Source of the DNA: Sphingomonas sp. CL5.1 | GTDB lineage: Bacteria; Pseudomonadota; Alphaproteobacteria; Sphingomonadales; Sphingomonadaceae | NCBI RefSeq assembly: GCF_013344685.1 | Contig: NZ_CP050137.1 | Coordinates: forward strand, 124,001-188,000 | DNA: 64,000 nucleotides | Direction of reading: 5' to 3' | Part shown: piece by piece, positions 28,623 through 37,671 of the stretch | Position numbering within the stretch: position 1 is the first letter of the stretch | Layout: each line of letters begins with the position of its first letter | Notes under the pieces: generated by a model | What the model was told of the DNA's origin: nothing | The model's database searches: none | The model's input: only the letters and a program-made list of their open reading frames with translations | Translations under genes and position numbers: made by a program

Positions 28623-29633
28623 ATGTCCGGACGCCTCGTCTTTTTCGGCGAATTGCTCATCCGCCTGACCGCGCCGGGCAACGAACTGCTGATGCAGTCG
28701 CCGTCCTTCTCGCTGAACGTCGGCGGCGCCGAGGCCAATGTTGCGATCGGGCTCGCTCATCTCGGCCATGACTGCGCGATGGTCAGCAGGATTCCGCCCA
28801 ATGCGCTCGGTCGCGGCGCGGTGGCGGCGGTGCGCGGCGCGGGCATCGATTGCGGCGCTGTCACGCCTTCTCCGGGCCGCATGGGTCTTTATTTCCTCAG
28901 TGTTGGGGCGGGGTTGCGGTCGTCCGAGATCGTCTATGACCGCGCCGGGTCGAGCTTCGCGGCAAGCGGCGCGGACGATTATGATTGGGATACCTTGCTC
29001 GGCAGCGCAGGCTTGCTCCACCTGTCGGGCATCACCCCCGCGCTGGGGCCCCGTTCGGCCGAGGCCGCGCTCGGTGCGGCCCGCGCGGCCAAGCGGCTCG
29101 GCGTGCCGATCAGCTTTGACGGAAATTACCGCGCGATGCTATGGGAGGCATGGGACAGCAATCCACGGGCGATCCTCTCCGAACTGATCGGTCTGGCCGA
29201 CATCTTGTTCGGCAACCATCGCGACCTGTCGCTCGTGCTTCACCGCGATTTTTCGGGTGAGAGCGAGGACCGGCGGCGCGAAGCCGCGGATGCGGGCTTT
29301 TCTGTCTTCCCCAATCTCAAGCTGATTGCCTCGACGGCGCGGCATATCGTGTCCGCCGACCATCACCGCATCGCCGCGCGCGTCGATCTGCGTGCCAGCG
29401 CCTATCAGACGCCCGAGATCGACGTCACCGGGATCGTTGACCGCATCGGAGCGGGCGATGCCTTTGCCGCCGGCGTGCTTCACGCGCATCTCGCCGGCGG
29501 CAATGCGCAAGCGATGGCTGAAAGCGGTCTCGCGCTGACGTGCCTCAAGCATTCGCTGCCGGGCGACGCGAGCGGCTTCCGCCAGGTCGATATCGATGTC
29601 TTTCATGGCGGCGGGCTCGACGTCCGGCGCTGA
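28623..29633 (+). CDS. kdgK: 2-keto-3-deoxygluconate kinase
   Basis: This 336-residue PfkB-family sugar kinase has an N-terminal GELLIRL, the LNVGGAEANVAIGLAHLG substrate region, and the C-terminal signature DRIGAGDAFAAGVLHA with the catalytic aspartate. KDG kinases share this arrangement, and it would phosphorylate the product of UxaA to KDPG. It closes the pectin operon; the KDPG aldolase for the last step is not in the window. A hairpin follows at 29733-29755. Confidence 0.88.
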   Translation: MSGRLVFFGELLIRLTAPGNELLMQSPSFSLNVGGAEANVAIGLAHLGHDCAMVSRIPPNALGRGAVAAVRGAGIDCGAVTPSPGRMGLYFLSVGAGLRSSEIVYDRAGSSFAASGADDYDWDTLLGSAGLLHLSGITPALGPRSAEAALGAARAAKRLGVPISFDGNYRAMLWEAWDSNPRAILSELIGLADILFGNHRDLSLVLHRDFSGESEDRRREAADAGFSVFPNLKLIASTARHIVSADHHRIAARVDLRASAYQTPEIDVTGIVDRIGAGDAFAAGVLHAHLAGGNAQAMAESGLALTCLKHSLPGDASGFRQVDIDVFHGGGLDVRR

Positions 29634-29732
29634 AGGCCGGATCGCGCATCAAAGGCTCGGGAAGCGTCCAATGGGCCTCCTGCCGTCGCGAGTTGCATGG
29701 AACACGACGCGGATCGGAAACTACGGCTCATC

Positions 29733-29755
29733 CCCGTTCAGCGTAACCGAACGGG
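29733..29755. terminator. Hairpin downstream of kdgK
   Basis: CCCGTTC and GAACGGG can pair across a 9-nt loop about 100 bp after the kdgK stop. There is no T tract. It may end the pectin operon or simply be an inverted repeat. Confidence 0.4.
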
Positions 29756-29793
29756 TGAGGCCGCCTGCCGTGCGGAGGGTTGAGCGGTTAAGA

Positions 29794-29823
29794 GACGTCC
29801 ATAAGGACGTCGATATGGACGTC
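29794..29823. repeat. Three GACGTC units in a row
   Basis: GACGTCC-ATAA-GGACGTC-GATAT-GGACGTC places three copies of a palindromic hexamer at about 11-12 bp intervals, one helical turn apart, between kdgK and the IS cluster. No gene lies here. Confidence 0.6.
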
Positions 29824-29882
29824 CTGAGCGAGAGCGAGGGACGGCGGTGGTGGACTTGTAACGGTTTTGTGCCGGTCACCTA

Positions 29883-29922
29883 TCTCATGCTTCGAACGCG
29901 AGTCTCATGCTTCGAACGCGAG
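29883..29922. repeat. 20-bp tandem direct repeat at the edge of an IS3 fragment
   Basis: TCTCATGCTTCGAACGCGAG occurs twice with no spacer. The second copy encodes the last codons of the IS3 fragment on the minus strand (SPLAFEA), so the first looks like a slippage or target-related duplication at the element boundary. Confidence 0.7.
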
Positions 29923-30085
29923 CGGGCTGATGCCGCCCAGATATGAATGTCGTCGGCGGGTGTTGTAGAACCCGTTGATGTACTGAAAGATGGCGGCTTC
30001 TGCCTGACGCCGTGTCGGCCAGCTCTGCCGCCAGATGAGTTCCGCCTTCAGAGATTTGAAAAACGTCTCGACGGAGGCATTGAGG
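29905..30085 (-). pseudogene. IS3-family transposase C-terminal fragment
   Basis: About 60 residues of the IS3 OrfB C-terminus are readable (NASVETFFKSLKAEL, QAEAAIFQYINGFYNTRRRH, SYLGGISPLAFEA). Upstream the frame loses similarity at about 30085, where an IS110 fragment begins. Only the tail of the gene remains. Confidence 0.78.
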
Positions 30086-30265
30086 CTCCTATTTTTGTCA
30101 AGCGGTGAGTGGTGCGTTTTGACGCTGGCAAAGGTGGGCGAAGATTTCACGCACGATGTAGGTAAGACCGTATGTCCGCTGAGCGACTGAGGGCAATCCT
30201 ACGCTTACTCTGTGGTGGCGAGGGCGGCGCGAGTGCCGAGCCTTCGCTATCGCGGAGGGCATATT

Positions 30266-30765
30266 ATGGCTGAGCTTGGAGAAGCGTTTGTCGGCATCGA
30301 CGTGGCGAAATTGCGGAACGCGGTCGCGATCGCCGAAGATGGGCGCACCGGCGAGGTGAGGTATCTGGGCGAATTCGATGCTGACGAGGCGAGCATGCGC
30401 CGCCTGGTGAAGCGGCTCGCAACGAAGCACGGGAAAGTCACTTTTTGCTATGAAGCTGGACCGACGGGATATGGACTTCATCGCTTGATCCGGTCGATGG
30501 GGTTCGATTGCACCGTTGTCGCTCCCTCGCTCATCCCACGGCGGCCGGGTGATCAGGTGAAGACCAACCGTCGCGACGCGATCGGACTGGCCCGACTGCT
30601 GCGTGCAGACGAACTCACCGCGGTGTGGGTGCCTGACGAGGGCCACGAGGCAATGCGCGACCTGGTCCGCGCCCGCGGGTCCGCCGTAGAAACTCAGCGC
30701 GTCCATCGCCAGCACATCACATCGTTCATGCTCAAGCACGGTCGGATCTTCCCGCGGAAGCGAGC
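30266..30765 (+). pseudogene. IS110-family transposase, N-terminal half
   Basis: The frame begins MAELGEAFVGIDVAKLRNAV with the first catalytic aspartate, and continues with FCYEAGPTGYGLHRL and KTNRRDAIGLARLLRADEL, the E and DD part of the DEDD site. At about 30765 it is cut by IS21 DNA read in the opposite sense, so the C-terminal half is absent. It differs in sequence from the intact IS110 transposase at 8548. Confidence 0.82.
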
Positions 30766-30777
30766 TTGGTCGATGCG

Positions 30778-32222
30778 CTACCTTCGGTGGTTGAGCAGAA
30801 CGTCGCGGCTGACGGTGCCGCCGGCCAGCGCTTCGGCGCAGGCCGCTTCGACCGCATCCAGCCCATCGCTGGTGACCGTAGCCAGGATGCCGACCACCTG
30901 GCGATCACCGTCGACATAACCCCCAAGACGGCGACGCACCCGCTCGATCGCGGGCGGCAGTGGCCAGTCCTTGAACGGCGCGCCGTTGCGCAGCGCACCG
31001 GGCGGAGCAGCCCAAGGTTCCGGCGATGCGCAGCATCGTTGGAATGGCTGCGGAGGGTTCTTCGCCAGCACCGGCACGTAATGCCAGGGATCATAGATGA
31101 TCTGCTCGCGACCGAACCGGCGGACATGCTCGCCAACGATCTCGCCGTCCTGGCGGATGACGATCCGGTCGGCATAGGCATGGATATCGACCGGCCGGCC
31201 GGCTGCCGCGGCATGGACCGAGTATTTGTTGTAATCGAACCGCACCAGCAGCGTCTTCGATACCGCCGCCGGCATTGCATGAAAGCCGTCGAACGGCCCG
31301 CGATAGGCGATCAGCGCCGGCCGATCGGCGGTCTCGAACACCTCCCAGACGGTGTGATCCTTGAGCTCAGGATGCGCCGCCTGCTTCGACCGCGCGACGC
31401 AACGATCCTCCAGCCACGCATTCATCTCGGCGTAGCTCTTGAACCGCAATCGCGGGGTAAAGAAGCGCTCGCGCACCAGGCCCGCCTGGTTCTCGACCTG
31501 CCCTTTCTCCCAACCGCTCGCCGGCGTGCACGCCACCGGCTCGACCAGATAATGCCCGCACATCTGCTGGAAGCGGCGGTTGTAGCGTCGTTCGCGGCCG
31601 ACGAAGATCGCATCGACCGCGGTCTTCATGTTGTCGTAAATGCCGCGCTGGAGGCGCCGCCGAAGAACGCGAACGCCCGGTCATGCGCGTCGAATACCAT
31701 CTCCTGGCTCTCGCGTGGATACGCCCGCACGTAGAACATGCGGCTGTGGCAAAGCCGCATATGCGCGACCTTCACCGTCGTCGTGACGCCCGCGATGACG
31801 ACGACCTCATGGCTCCAGTCGAACTGGTACGCTTCGCCAGGGGCAAAGCTCAGCGGCACGTAAGCGGCCGCAGTCACCACAGATCGCTCACGGTGCCACG
31901 ATGCCGCATATCGCCGCACCGCATCATAGCCGCCGCGATAACCGAGCCCTTGCAGTTCCTCGAAGAGGCGGATCAGCGTCAACCGCTCACGCCGCGCCTT
32001 GCGATCGTTCGTCTCCAGCAACCGAACCAGATCCGCCGCCCACGGCCCCAGCTTCGGCAGCGGTTGAACGCTGCGCTCGTAGGCGAACGCCGTCTCGCCC
32101 GAACGCAGCACCTTCCTGACCGTGTTCCGCGACACGCCCAGATCGCGCACGATCTCCTTGATCGATTTACCCCTGACGAAAAACTCGCGCCGGATCCGCG
32201 CTACCGTCTCCACGACCAGCAT
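30778..32222 (-). pseudogene. istA: IS21 transposase IstA, frameshifted and C-terminally truncated
   Basis: The first 190 residues (KEIVRDLGVSRNTVRKVLR, GEAYQFDWSHEVVVIAG, FDAHDRAFAFFGGA) are followed at about 31640 by a one-base loss. The next frame continues with NMKTAVDAIFVGRERRYN and the rest of the catalytic domain, to GRPVDIHAYADRIVIRQ and the C-terminal domain. The last ~60 residues and all of istB are missing. Confidence 0.85.
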
Positions 32223-32287
32223 CTCCCAAGCGCCCCCGCCGCAAAGGACGAAAGCGTGAACCGCGCCTGTTCAGGGGGTCAATTTTG

Positions 32288-33941
32288 GGCTCTGACTCAA
32301 TTTTGATGAAATTAGCGGGCTAAAATGGCGTGGTTTCCAATTTGGGAGCAACGCCATGCAGAAAGCACTTCGACCATCCTCGGTGATCCCGCCGGGCTTT
32401 ACGATTGTGGCCTCGTCGGTGGCGGATGACAGTGCAACGATCCTGATCCGTAGTACGTCGCGGACGAGCCAATGCCCGAGGTGCGACAGCGTCAGTTGCC
32501 GCATTCACAGCCACTACCAGCGTCAGATCTTGGATCTGCCCCTGGCGGGCCGCCCTGTTAAACTGATCGCGGATGTCCGCCGCTTCCGCTGCGAAGCTGT
32601 ACGATGCGGGCAAAGGATCTTCGCGGAACGCTTCGCCGATGGCGTCGTAGCGCCCTGGGCACGACGCACAGGCCGACTGGAAATGCTGGTTCATCACCTC
32701 GGTCTCGCCCTTGGCGGTCGGCCCGCAGCCAGCTTTGCGCGGCGGCTCATGTTGCCGGTCAGCAATGACACGCTGCTCCGCGTCGTGCGACGTCGGGGAT
32801 ATCCACCATCTCCGGCGCCGACGGTGATTGGTATCGATGACTGGGCATGGCGGCGCAATCAACGATATTGCACGATCATCTGCGACCTCGAGCGGCGCCG
32901 GCCGATACGTCTGCTGCCAGACCGGGAATCAGCGACTGCCCAAGCATGGCTCGCAGAGCAGCCGCAGGTAGCGATCATCGCTCGCGATCGCGGCGGCGCT
33001 TATGCTCGCGCGGCGGCCAGGGCCCTGCCGAATGCGGTGCAGGTCGCCGACCGCTGGCATCTCATGGAAAACGCCAGCCGTGCCTTCCTTGACGCGGTGC
33101 GCCGGTCGATGCGGAATATCCGATGCGCCATCGGTGCGATGACAATCAAGCCCGAGTTGCTCACGGCCGCCGAGCGGCTCCAATACGAAGGGTATCTTCA
33201 TCGCGAGGATACCAATGCCGCGATCCTCGCGCTCTCCAAGGACGGCGTCGCGATCAAGGAGATCGTGCGCCGCACCGGCCACAGCCGGGGCACGGTGCGG
33301 CGGGTACTGCGCGGGGAACGCAGCGACGTGTTCAGAACGCGGGAGACATCCCTCGAGTCCTATCTGCCATGGCTGGATCTGCAGTGGGCGGCAGGTTGCC
33401 ACAATGGCGCGGCACTGTGGCGTTCGTTGCAGACGCAGGGCTTTCGGGGGTCGCTGCGCGTCGTGACAGAGTGGGCAACACGCCGACGGCGCGCCGACAA
33501 GATCGATGCCGACACGCTTCACCGCGTACCGTCAGCCAGAACCATCGCACGGTTGATGACGATCGACCGCAATGATCTCTCCAAGGCGGAAACGCTCACC
33601 GTCGCGGCCGTTGAAGCCGGCGTGCCATCCCTGGTCGATGCGCGGCGCATCATCGAGGGCTTCCACGCCATGATCCGTCGTAAGGTCGGCGCCGATCTTG
33701 ATCCGTGGATAGCTCGGGCGCACGGCAGTCTTGTCGCGTCATTCGCAAACGGCGTCGCCAAGGATATTGCCGCGGTTCGCGCCGCCATCGTCACCCAATG
33801 GTCCAACGGCCAGACCGAGGGGCAGATCACCAAGCTCAAGCTGGTCAAACGTCAGATGTATGGCCGTGGAAAACTCGACCTCCTCCAGGCGCGGCTGATC
33901 GGCGCGACATGACCATCGATCATCAAAAATGCGTCAGAGCC
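32288..33941 (+). mobile_element. Complete ISL3-family insertion sequence
   Basis: The terminal inverted repeats are GGCTCTGACTCAATTTTGATGA on the left and its near-perfect counterpart on the right (20 of 22 positions), about 1.65 kb apart with one intact transposase between. Flanking bases AATTTTG on the left and AATATTG on the right look like an 8-bp target duplication with one change. Joining the flanks restores an IS21 end (GGGGGTCAATTTTGCACGCCG), so it inserted into that element. Confidence 0.85.
32356..33912 (+). CDS. ISL3-family transposase
   Basis: The 518-residue protein begins with the ISL3 zinc-ribbon (CPRCDSVSCRIHSHYQR, then a further Cys pair) and a helix-turn-helix. The DDE domain has VIGIDDWAWRR with the first aspartate, IIARDRGGAYARAA with the second, and a C-terminal TEGQITKLKLVKRQMYGRG with the glutamate. 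It is full length and intact, so the element is potentially active. Confidence 0.92.
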   Translation: MQKALRPSSVIPPGFTIVASSVADDSATILIRSTSRTSQCPRCDSVSCRIHSHYQRQILDLPLAGRPVKLIADVRRFRCEAVRCGQRIFAERFADGVVAPWARRTGRLEMLVHHLGLALGGRPAASFARRLMLPVSNDTLLRVVRRRGYPPSPAPTVIGIDDWAWRRNQRYCTIICDLERRRPIRLLPDRESATAQAWLAEQPQVAIIARDRGGAYARAAARALPNAVQVADRWHLMENASRAFLDAVRRSMRNIRCAIGAMTIKPELLTAAERLQYEGYLHREDTNAAILALSKDGVAIKEIVRRTGHSRGTVRRVLRGERSDVFRTRETSLESYLPWLDLQWAAGCHNGAALWRSLQTQGFRGSLRVVTEWATRRRRADKIDADTLHRVPSARTIARLMTIDRNDLSKAETLTVAAVEAGVPSLVDARRIIEGFHAMIRRKVGADLDPWIARAHGSLVASFANGVAKDIAAVRAAIVTQWSNGQTEGQITKLKLVKRQMYGRGKLDLLQARLIGAT

Positions 33942-33962
33942 AATATTGCACGCCGATTCACA

Positions 33963-34422
33963 CGGCGCCGATCCCCTGCGGCACGAACCCCGTCGCGCGC
34001 ACGGTCGCCGGGTCCTCGGAGAACGGCCCGCCATCGGGGCCCATCGGCACGCGGCTAATGCTCTCGAACCCGCCGGCCGCGATCAGATCCTCCCAGCCCG
34101 ACGCGATACGCGACGCCGCCTGGTTGAAGGCGTCGAGCCCTGACGCGCAGAAGCGGTTGAGATGAACGCCCGGCACCGTCTCGGCCCAGCCCGCCTTCTA
34201 GTGCGCGATCTTCGGGAGGACGGAGCCGTTCTCCCTCACGGGAGCGACGCAGCCCATCACGAGATCCTCGACCCTGGCGGTGTCGAGATCGGTGCGCCGC
34301 TGCATCTCGATTAGCAGGTTGGTGACGAGGTCGATCGGCTTGACCTCGTTCAATGCGCCATCCGACTTCCCTTTCGAGCGCGGGGTGCGAATGGCCTCGT
34401 AGACGTAAACCGGTTCGCTCAT
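33963..34422 (-). pseudogene. Acetyl-CoA acyltransferase (thiolase), N-terminal remnant
   Basis: The start (MSEPVYVYEAIRTPR) is a typical thiolase N-terminus. An in-frame TAG at 34198-34200 interrupts it, after which the same frame continues with [19 protein letters not shown] around the acyl-accepting cysteine. The gene then ends abruptly where the IS21 end begins at 33962. About two thirds of a normal thiolase is missing. It was the last gene of the TetR-P450-SDR operon and would have done the final CoA-dependent cleavage. Confidence 0.85.
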
Positions 34423-34508
34423 CGCCATCTCCCTGATCGGGTCTGGTCTGAACACTGCTGTTCAATTGGAGACAATGGCGTCAGGCTTGAGAGGCGCAGG
34501 GTCTTGGG

Positions 34509-35246
34509 TCAGAGCAGTGTGAACCCGCCGTCGATGTTGATCGTCATGCCGGTCAGGAAAGGCGATTCGTCGCTGGCAAGGAACACCGCCAGGTTCGCCA
34601 CCTCCGCGGGATCGGCGATCCGGCCGACGGGTGTCGCGGCCTCCAGGCCGGCGATGAATTCCGGCGGCAGATCCGCGACCATCTGCGTACGGATCACGCC
34701 GGGCGCGATGCAGTTCACGCGGACGTTGGACCGTGCGTTCTCCACGGCGGCGACCTTGGTTAGCTGCATCACGCCCGCCTTTGAGGCGCAATAGGCCGCC
34801 ATCTGCGGCATGACGACCGACCCGGCGATCGAGGCGACGTTGATGATCGCGCCGCCGCGTTCGGCTAAGTGCGGGGTCGCATACTTGATGCCGAGGAAGA
34901 CACCGCGCAGGTTCACCGCGAGCACGCGGTCGAACTCGGCGGGATCGTAATCGACCAGCGGCTTCTGCGCCCCGTCGATCCCGGCGTTGTTGCACAGCAC
35001 GTCGAGCCGGCCGAAACGCTCGATCGCGAACTCGATCATCGCCGCTGCCTGTCCCGGATCGCTGACATCGGTGCGGATGCCCGCAGCGGACGCGCCCAGC
35101 GTCCCGATGACCGCCTCCAGATCGCGGCTGAGGTCGGCGACGACGACCTTGGCACCTTGCGCGAGAAACGCCTGAACGGTTGCATGACCAATCCCCGATG
35201 CACCGCCCGTCACGATCGCCACCTTGTCGCGCAGCCGATCCGTCAT
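34509..35246 (-). CDS. SDR-family oxidoreductase
   Basis: This 245-residue classical short-chain dehydrogenase has TGGASGIG for NAD(P), NNAGIDG, catalytic Tyr and Lys in YCASK, and a C-terminal GMTINIDGGFT. FabG-like enzymes of this type oxidise alcohols or 3-hydroxyacyl-CoA. It lies between the lipocalin-like gene and the broken thiolase in a minus-strand operon that starts with a P450, so it may oxidise the P450's alcohol product. Confidence 0.88.
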   Translation of the reverse strand: MTDRLRDKVAIVTGGASGIGHATVQAFLAQGAKVVVADLSRDLEAVIGTLGASAAGIRTDVSDPGQAAAMIEFAIERFGRLDVLCNNAGIDGAQKPLVDYDPAEFDRVLAVNLRGVFLGIKYATPHLAERGGAIINVASIAGSVVMPQMAAYCASKAGVMQLTKVAAVENARSNVRVNCIAPGVIRTQMVADLPPEFIAGLEAATPVGRIADPAEVANLAVFLASDESPFLTGMTINIDGGFTLL

Positions 35247-35295
35247 GACACTCTCCTTGTCTACCGCCGCCGCTCGTCGGCAGTCGATTGGTTGC

Positions 35296-36435
35296 TCAGA
35301 GAAAGGCCCAGCCCTTCTCGTCCCGTTCGCACGCCAGGAAAGCGTCGGGCTCGAGGGGTTGCAGGAGGCCGGTGGACACCTCGCCATCGCAGGTGATGCG
35401 GCAATGGTGCTCGTCCAGTCCGCGCAGCGCGATCCGGATGTCCGGATCGGTAAGATCGTGACGATCGCCCTGCACCGTTCCGTCCGGCTGGGCATCGCCC
35501 TGCCAGATCGAGCGATCGGGCGAGCCACCATAGAGCCCGCAGGTCATGAATGCGGTCTGCTGACCGAGCTTCTCGAAATGGACGCGCTTCATGTCGCCGT
35601 TATCGAGAGTAAAGTCGATCACGGCCTCGGCGAAGACCTGCGTCACGGGCTCGAAGCGGAAGCGTCGGTCTACCTTACGCACCTTGCCGTAGCGCGCCCG
35701 CGAATCGCCGTAGCGATAGAGGACGATCGGTCCCCAGATGGCGAAGTCCCGAAAAGCGATCCAGACGCCGCCGATCCAGCCCGCCTTTGGCGGCTTGCCG
35801 TCCGACTGGAAGCGCGGCCCTCCGACACCCCGGCCGATGCCCCAGTGACGGTCGCGCGTGCCGCGTGCGGTTCCAGGATCGAGCGTGAACCGCTCCCCCT
35901 CGAATTCGACCCAGCCGCCCACCGTGCCGAAGCTTTCGAAGCCCGCGGTGACGTGGCGCTGCCCGCCCGGCGGATTGCCGTTCTCCAGCGAACCATAGGC
36001 TGCGCGATACATCTGACGGTGCGAGTCCCGCCACGTCAGATCGTAGGCGAGGCCATGCTCGCGGGCGTCGAGTTCATGCCGCCACTCGCGCATTCCCGCG
36101 ACGATCGTCGGCCGGATCGGGCCGACATGGATGGAACCGCGATTGGCGCCGATTCGCCGGAACGCTCGGACCGACCGCTGCACGCCCCGACAAGTGACGA
36201 TTGCATACGCTTCGGCGGTGTCGAGATTGGGATAGAAACTGCCGCCCGTCGCGATTAACAGCTCGCCCGCCTGGTCGTGGAAGATGTTCCAGTGCCGTTC
36301 GAAGAACCGCGGATCGGTCGTCGCCGCGACGCGGATCGGATCCGGGGTCTGGTGGATCAGGTGGTCGTCAAGCGGCGAAAGCGGATACTGCTCCTCGAAG
36401 TAGCCGTCCGCCTCATACGCCCAATCTCCGCTCAC
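35296..36435 (-). CDS. Unknown protein, possibly CrtC/AttH-like lipocalin fold
   Basis: The ~379-residue protein is rich in tryptophan, glycine and beta-prone segments. It has RDRHWGIGRGVGG, similar to an RDxSWG motif of carotenoid-hydratase/AttH-like proteins, but I cannot confirm the family. There is no signal peptide or membrane segment. The best start is GTG at 36435, overlapping the P450 stop (GTGA); the open frame to 36492 would overlap the P450 gene by 61 nt. Translational coupling to a P450 suggests it handles the P450 substrate or product. Confidence 0.6.
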   Translation of the reverse strand: MSGDWAYEADGYFEEQYPLSPLDDHLIHQTPDPIRVAATTDPRFFERHWNIFHDQAGELLIATGGSFYPNLDTAEAYAIVTCRGVQRSVRAFRRIGANRGSIHVGPIRPTIVAGMREWRHELDAREHGLAYDLTWRDSHRQMYRAAYGSLENGNPPGGQRHVTAGFESFGTVGGWVEFEGERFTLDPGTARGTRDRHWGIGRGVGGPRFQSDGKPPKAGWIGGVWIAFRDFAIWGPIVLYRYGDSRARYGKVRKVDRRFRFEPVTQVFAEAVIDFTLDNGDMKRVHFEKLGQQTAFMTCGLYGGSPDRSIWQGDAQPDGTVQGDRHDLTDPDIRIALRGLDEHHCRITCDGEVSTGLLQPLEPDAFLACERDEKGWAFL

Positions 36436-37661
36436 CGGGTGAGCTTGAGCGGCAGTCGGGTCGGCCCCCGCGTCACCATCGAGTTGATCCAAGTGACTTC
36501 CTCCAAAGGAGCCGCCAGGTCGATCGAGCGATATCGTTGCAGCATCTCCCGCAGGACGATCTGCCCTTCGATCCTGGCGAGCGGAGTGCCGAGGCAGAAA
36601 TGGGGTCCTTTGCCGAACGCCATGTGCGGATTGGGATTGCGCGTCACATCCAGCGTGTCGGGATCGTCGAAGACCTCTTCGTCGCGGTTGGCCGACAGCA
36701 GCATGAAAAATGCTCGTTCACCCGCTGAAAGCTGCTTGCCTCCGAGCTCGGTCTCCTCCTTGACGACACGGCCGATCGACAGGATCGGGCTGTCGTAGCG
36801 CAGGAATTCCTCAACCGCGACGTCGATGCCGTCGGGGTTGGCGCGCAGCCATTCAAGCTGATCGGGATGCTGCACGAGCGCCATCAGCGAGTTGTTGATG
36901 AGGTTGGCCGTTGTCTCGTGACCTCCGTTCAGCACCATCATCAGGCAGCCGACCAGTTCGTCATCGTTCAACGCCTGACCGTCGATCTCGGAGGCCATCA
37001 GCTGTGACAGGATGTCGCTATGCGCCGTGTGGCGGCGCTCGGCGATCATCTCCTTGAAGAGCGCCGCCATCGCCGTCGCGCCGCGGCGCGCGCGCTCGTA
37101 CTTGTCGGGAACGCCCCGCGCGCTCCCGATGAACAGCATCATGTCGTCGGACCAACTCTTGACCTCGAGCAGCCGGTCCCGCTCGACACCCATCAGCTCC
37201 ATGACGACCATGCCCGGCAACAGGATCGAGAACGACGAGACCATGTCAAACGGTGCATCAACCGGCAACTCGTCGAGGAGCATGTTGGTCAGGTCGGACA
37301 CCGTTCCCCTCAGCGCCTCGAACGTGGGAAGACTGAGCACCGCCGCCATGTGGCGCCGCAGGCGCGTATGGTCGGGCGGATCGCGGAACACCATCCAGCT
37401 GTTCAGATAGCGCAGGATGTCCTCGGCCGCCGACTGAGCGCCGCTGGGCAGGTGCTTTCGCACGTTCGTCAGCCGCTCGGCGGAAAAGGTGCTGCTGTTG
37501 GTCAGCCCGTCGAGGATGTCGTCGTAAGTCGTCACGATCCACCCGGACATCGCCTCGCTCCAGTGCACCGGATCCTCGCGACGCAGGGTTGCGAAGATCG
37601 GGTGCGGGTTACGCAAGGTCGCAGGATCGGACGGATCAAAGGACAGGTCGGTAACAGTCAT
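36432..37661 (-). CDS. Cytochrome P450
   Basis: The 409-residue protein has the heme motif FGKGPHFCLG with Cys356 as the likely ligand, I-helix NGGHETTANLI and K-helix EEFLRYDSP. It is a soluble class I bacterial P450 and differs clearly from the CYP101-like enzyme at 6150. No ferredoxin is adjacent. The ATG at 37661 follows GAGGA and lies 10 nt after the stop of the TetR gene, so the two are one transcript. The substrate is unknown; the downstream SDR and thiolase suggest oxidation of a chain or ring later cleaved as a CoA ester. Confidence 0.92.
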   Translation of the reverse strand: MTVTDLSFDPSDPATLRNPHPIFATLRREDPVHWSEAMSGWIVTTYDDILDGLTNSSTFSAERLTNVRKHLPSGAQSAAEDILRYLNSWMVFRDPPDHTRLRRHMAAVLSLPTFEALRGTVSDLTNMLLDELPVDAPFDMVSSFSILLPGMVVMELMGVERDRLLEVKSWSDDMMLFIGSARGVPDKYERARRGATAMAALFKEMIAERRHTAHSDILSQLMASEIDGQALNDDELVGCLMMVLNGGHETTANLINNSLMALVQHPDQLEWLRANPDGIDVAVEEFLRYDSPILSIGRVVKEETELGGKQLSAGERAFFMLLSANRDEEVFDDPDTLDVTRNPNPHMAFGKGPHFCLGTPLARIEGQIVLREMLQRYRSIDLAAPLEEVTWINSMVTRGPTRLPLKLTR

Positions 37662-37671
37662 GTGAATATCC

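Larger units (their letters stand above)
30766..33962 (-). mobile_element. Truncated IS21-family element carrying an ISL3 insertion
   Basis: One end is clear: the reverse complement of 33962 reads TGTGAATCGGCGTGCAA, the same IS21 terminus as at 11386. An ISL3 element has split this end from the istA gene. At the other side istA stops without its C-terminus and without istB, at the junction with an IS110 fragment. The element also cut the thiolase gene that resumes at 33963. Confidence 0.75.

Noticed and set aside
30212..30919. Full 235-residue reading of the IS110 fragment
   Set aside because: After about 30765 the frame reads antisense IS21 DNA, so the last ~50 residues are not part of a transposase. 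The true start is the ATG at 30266.
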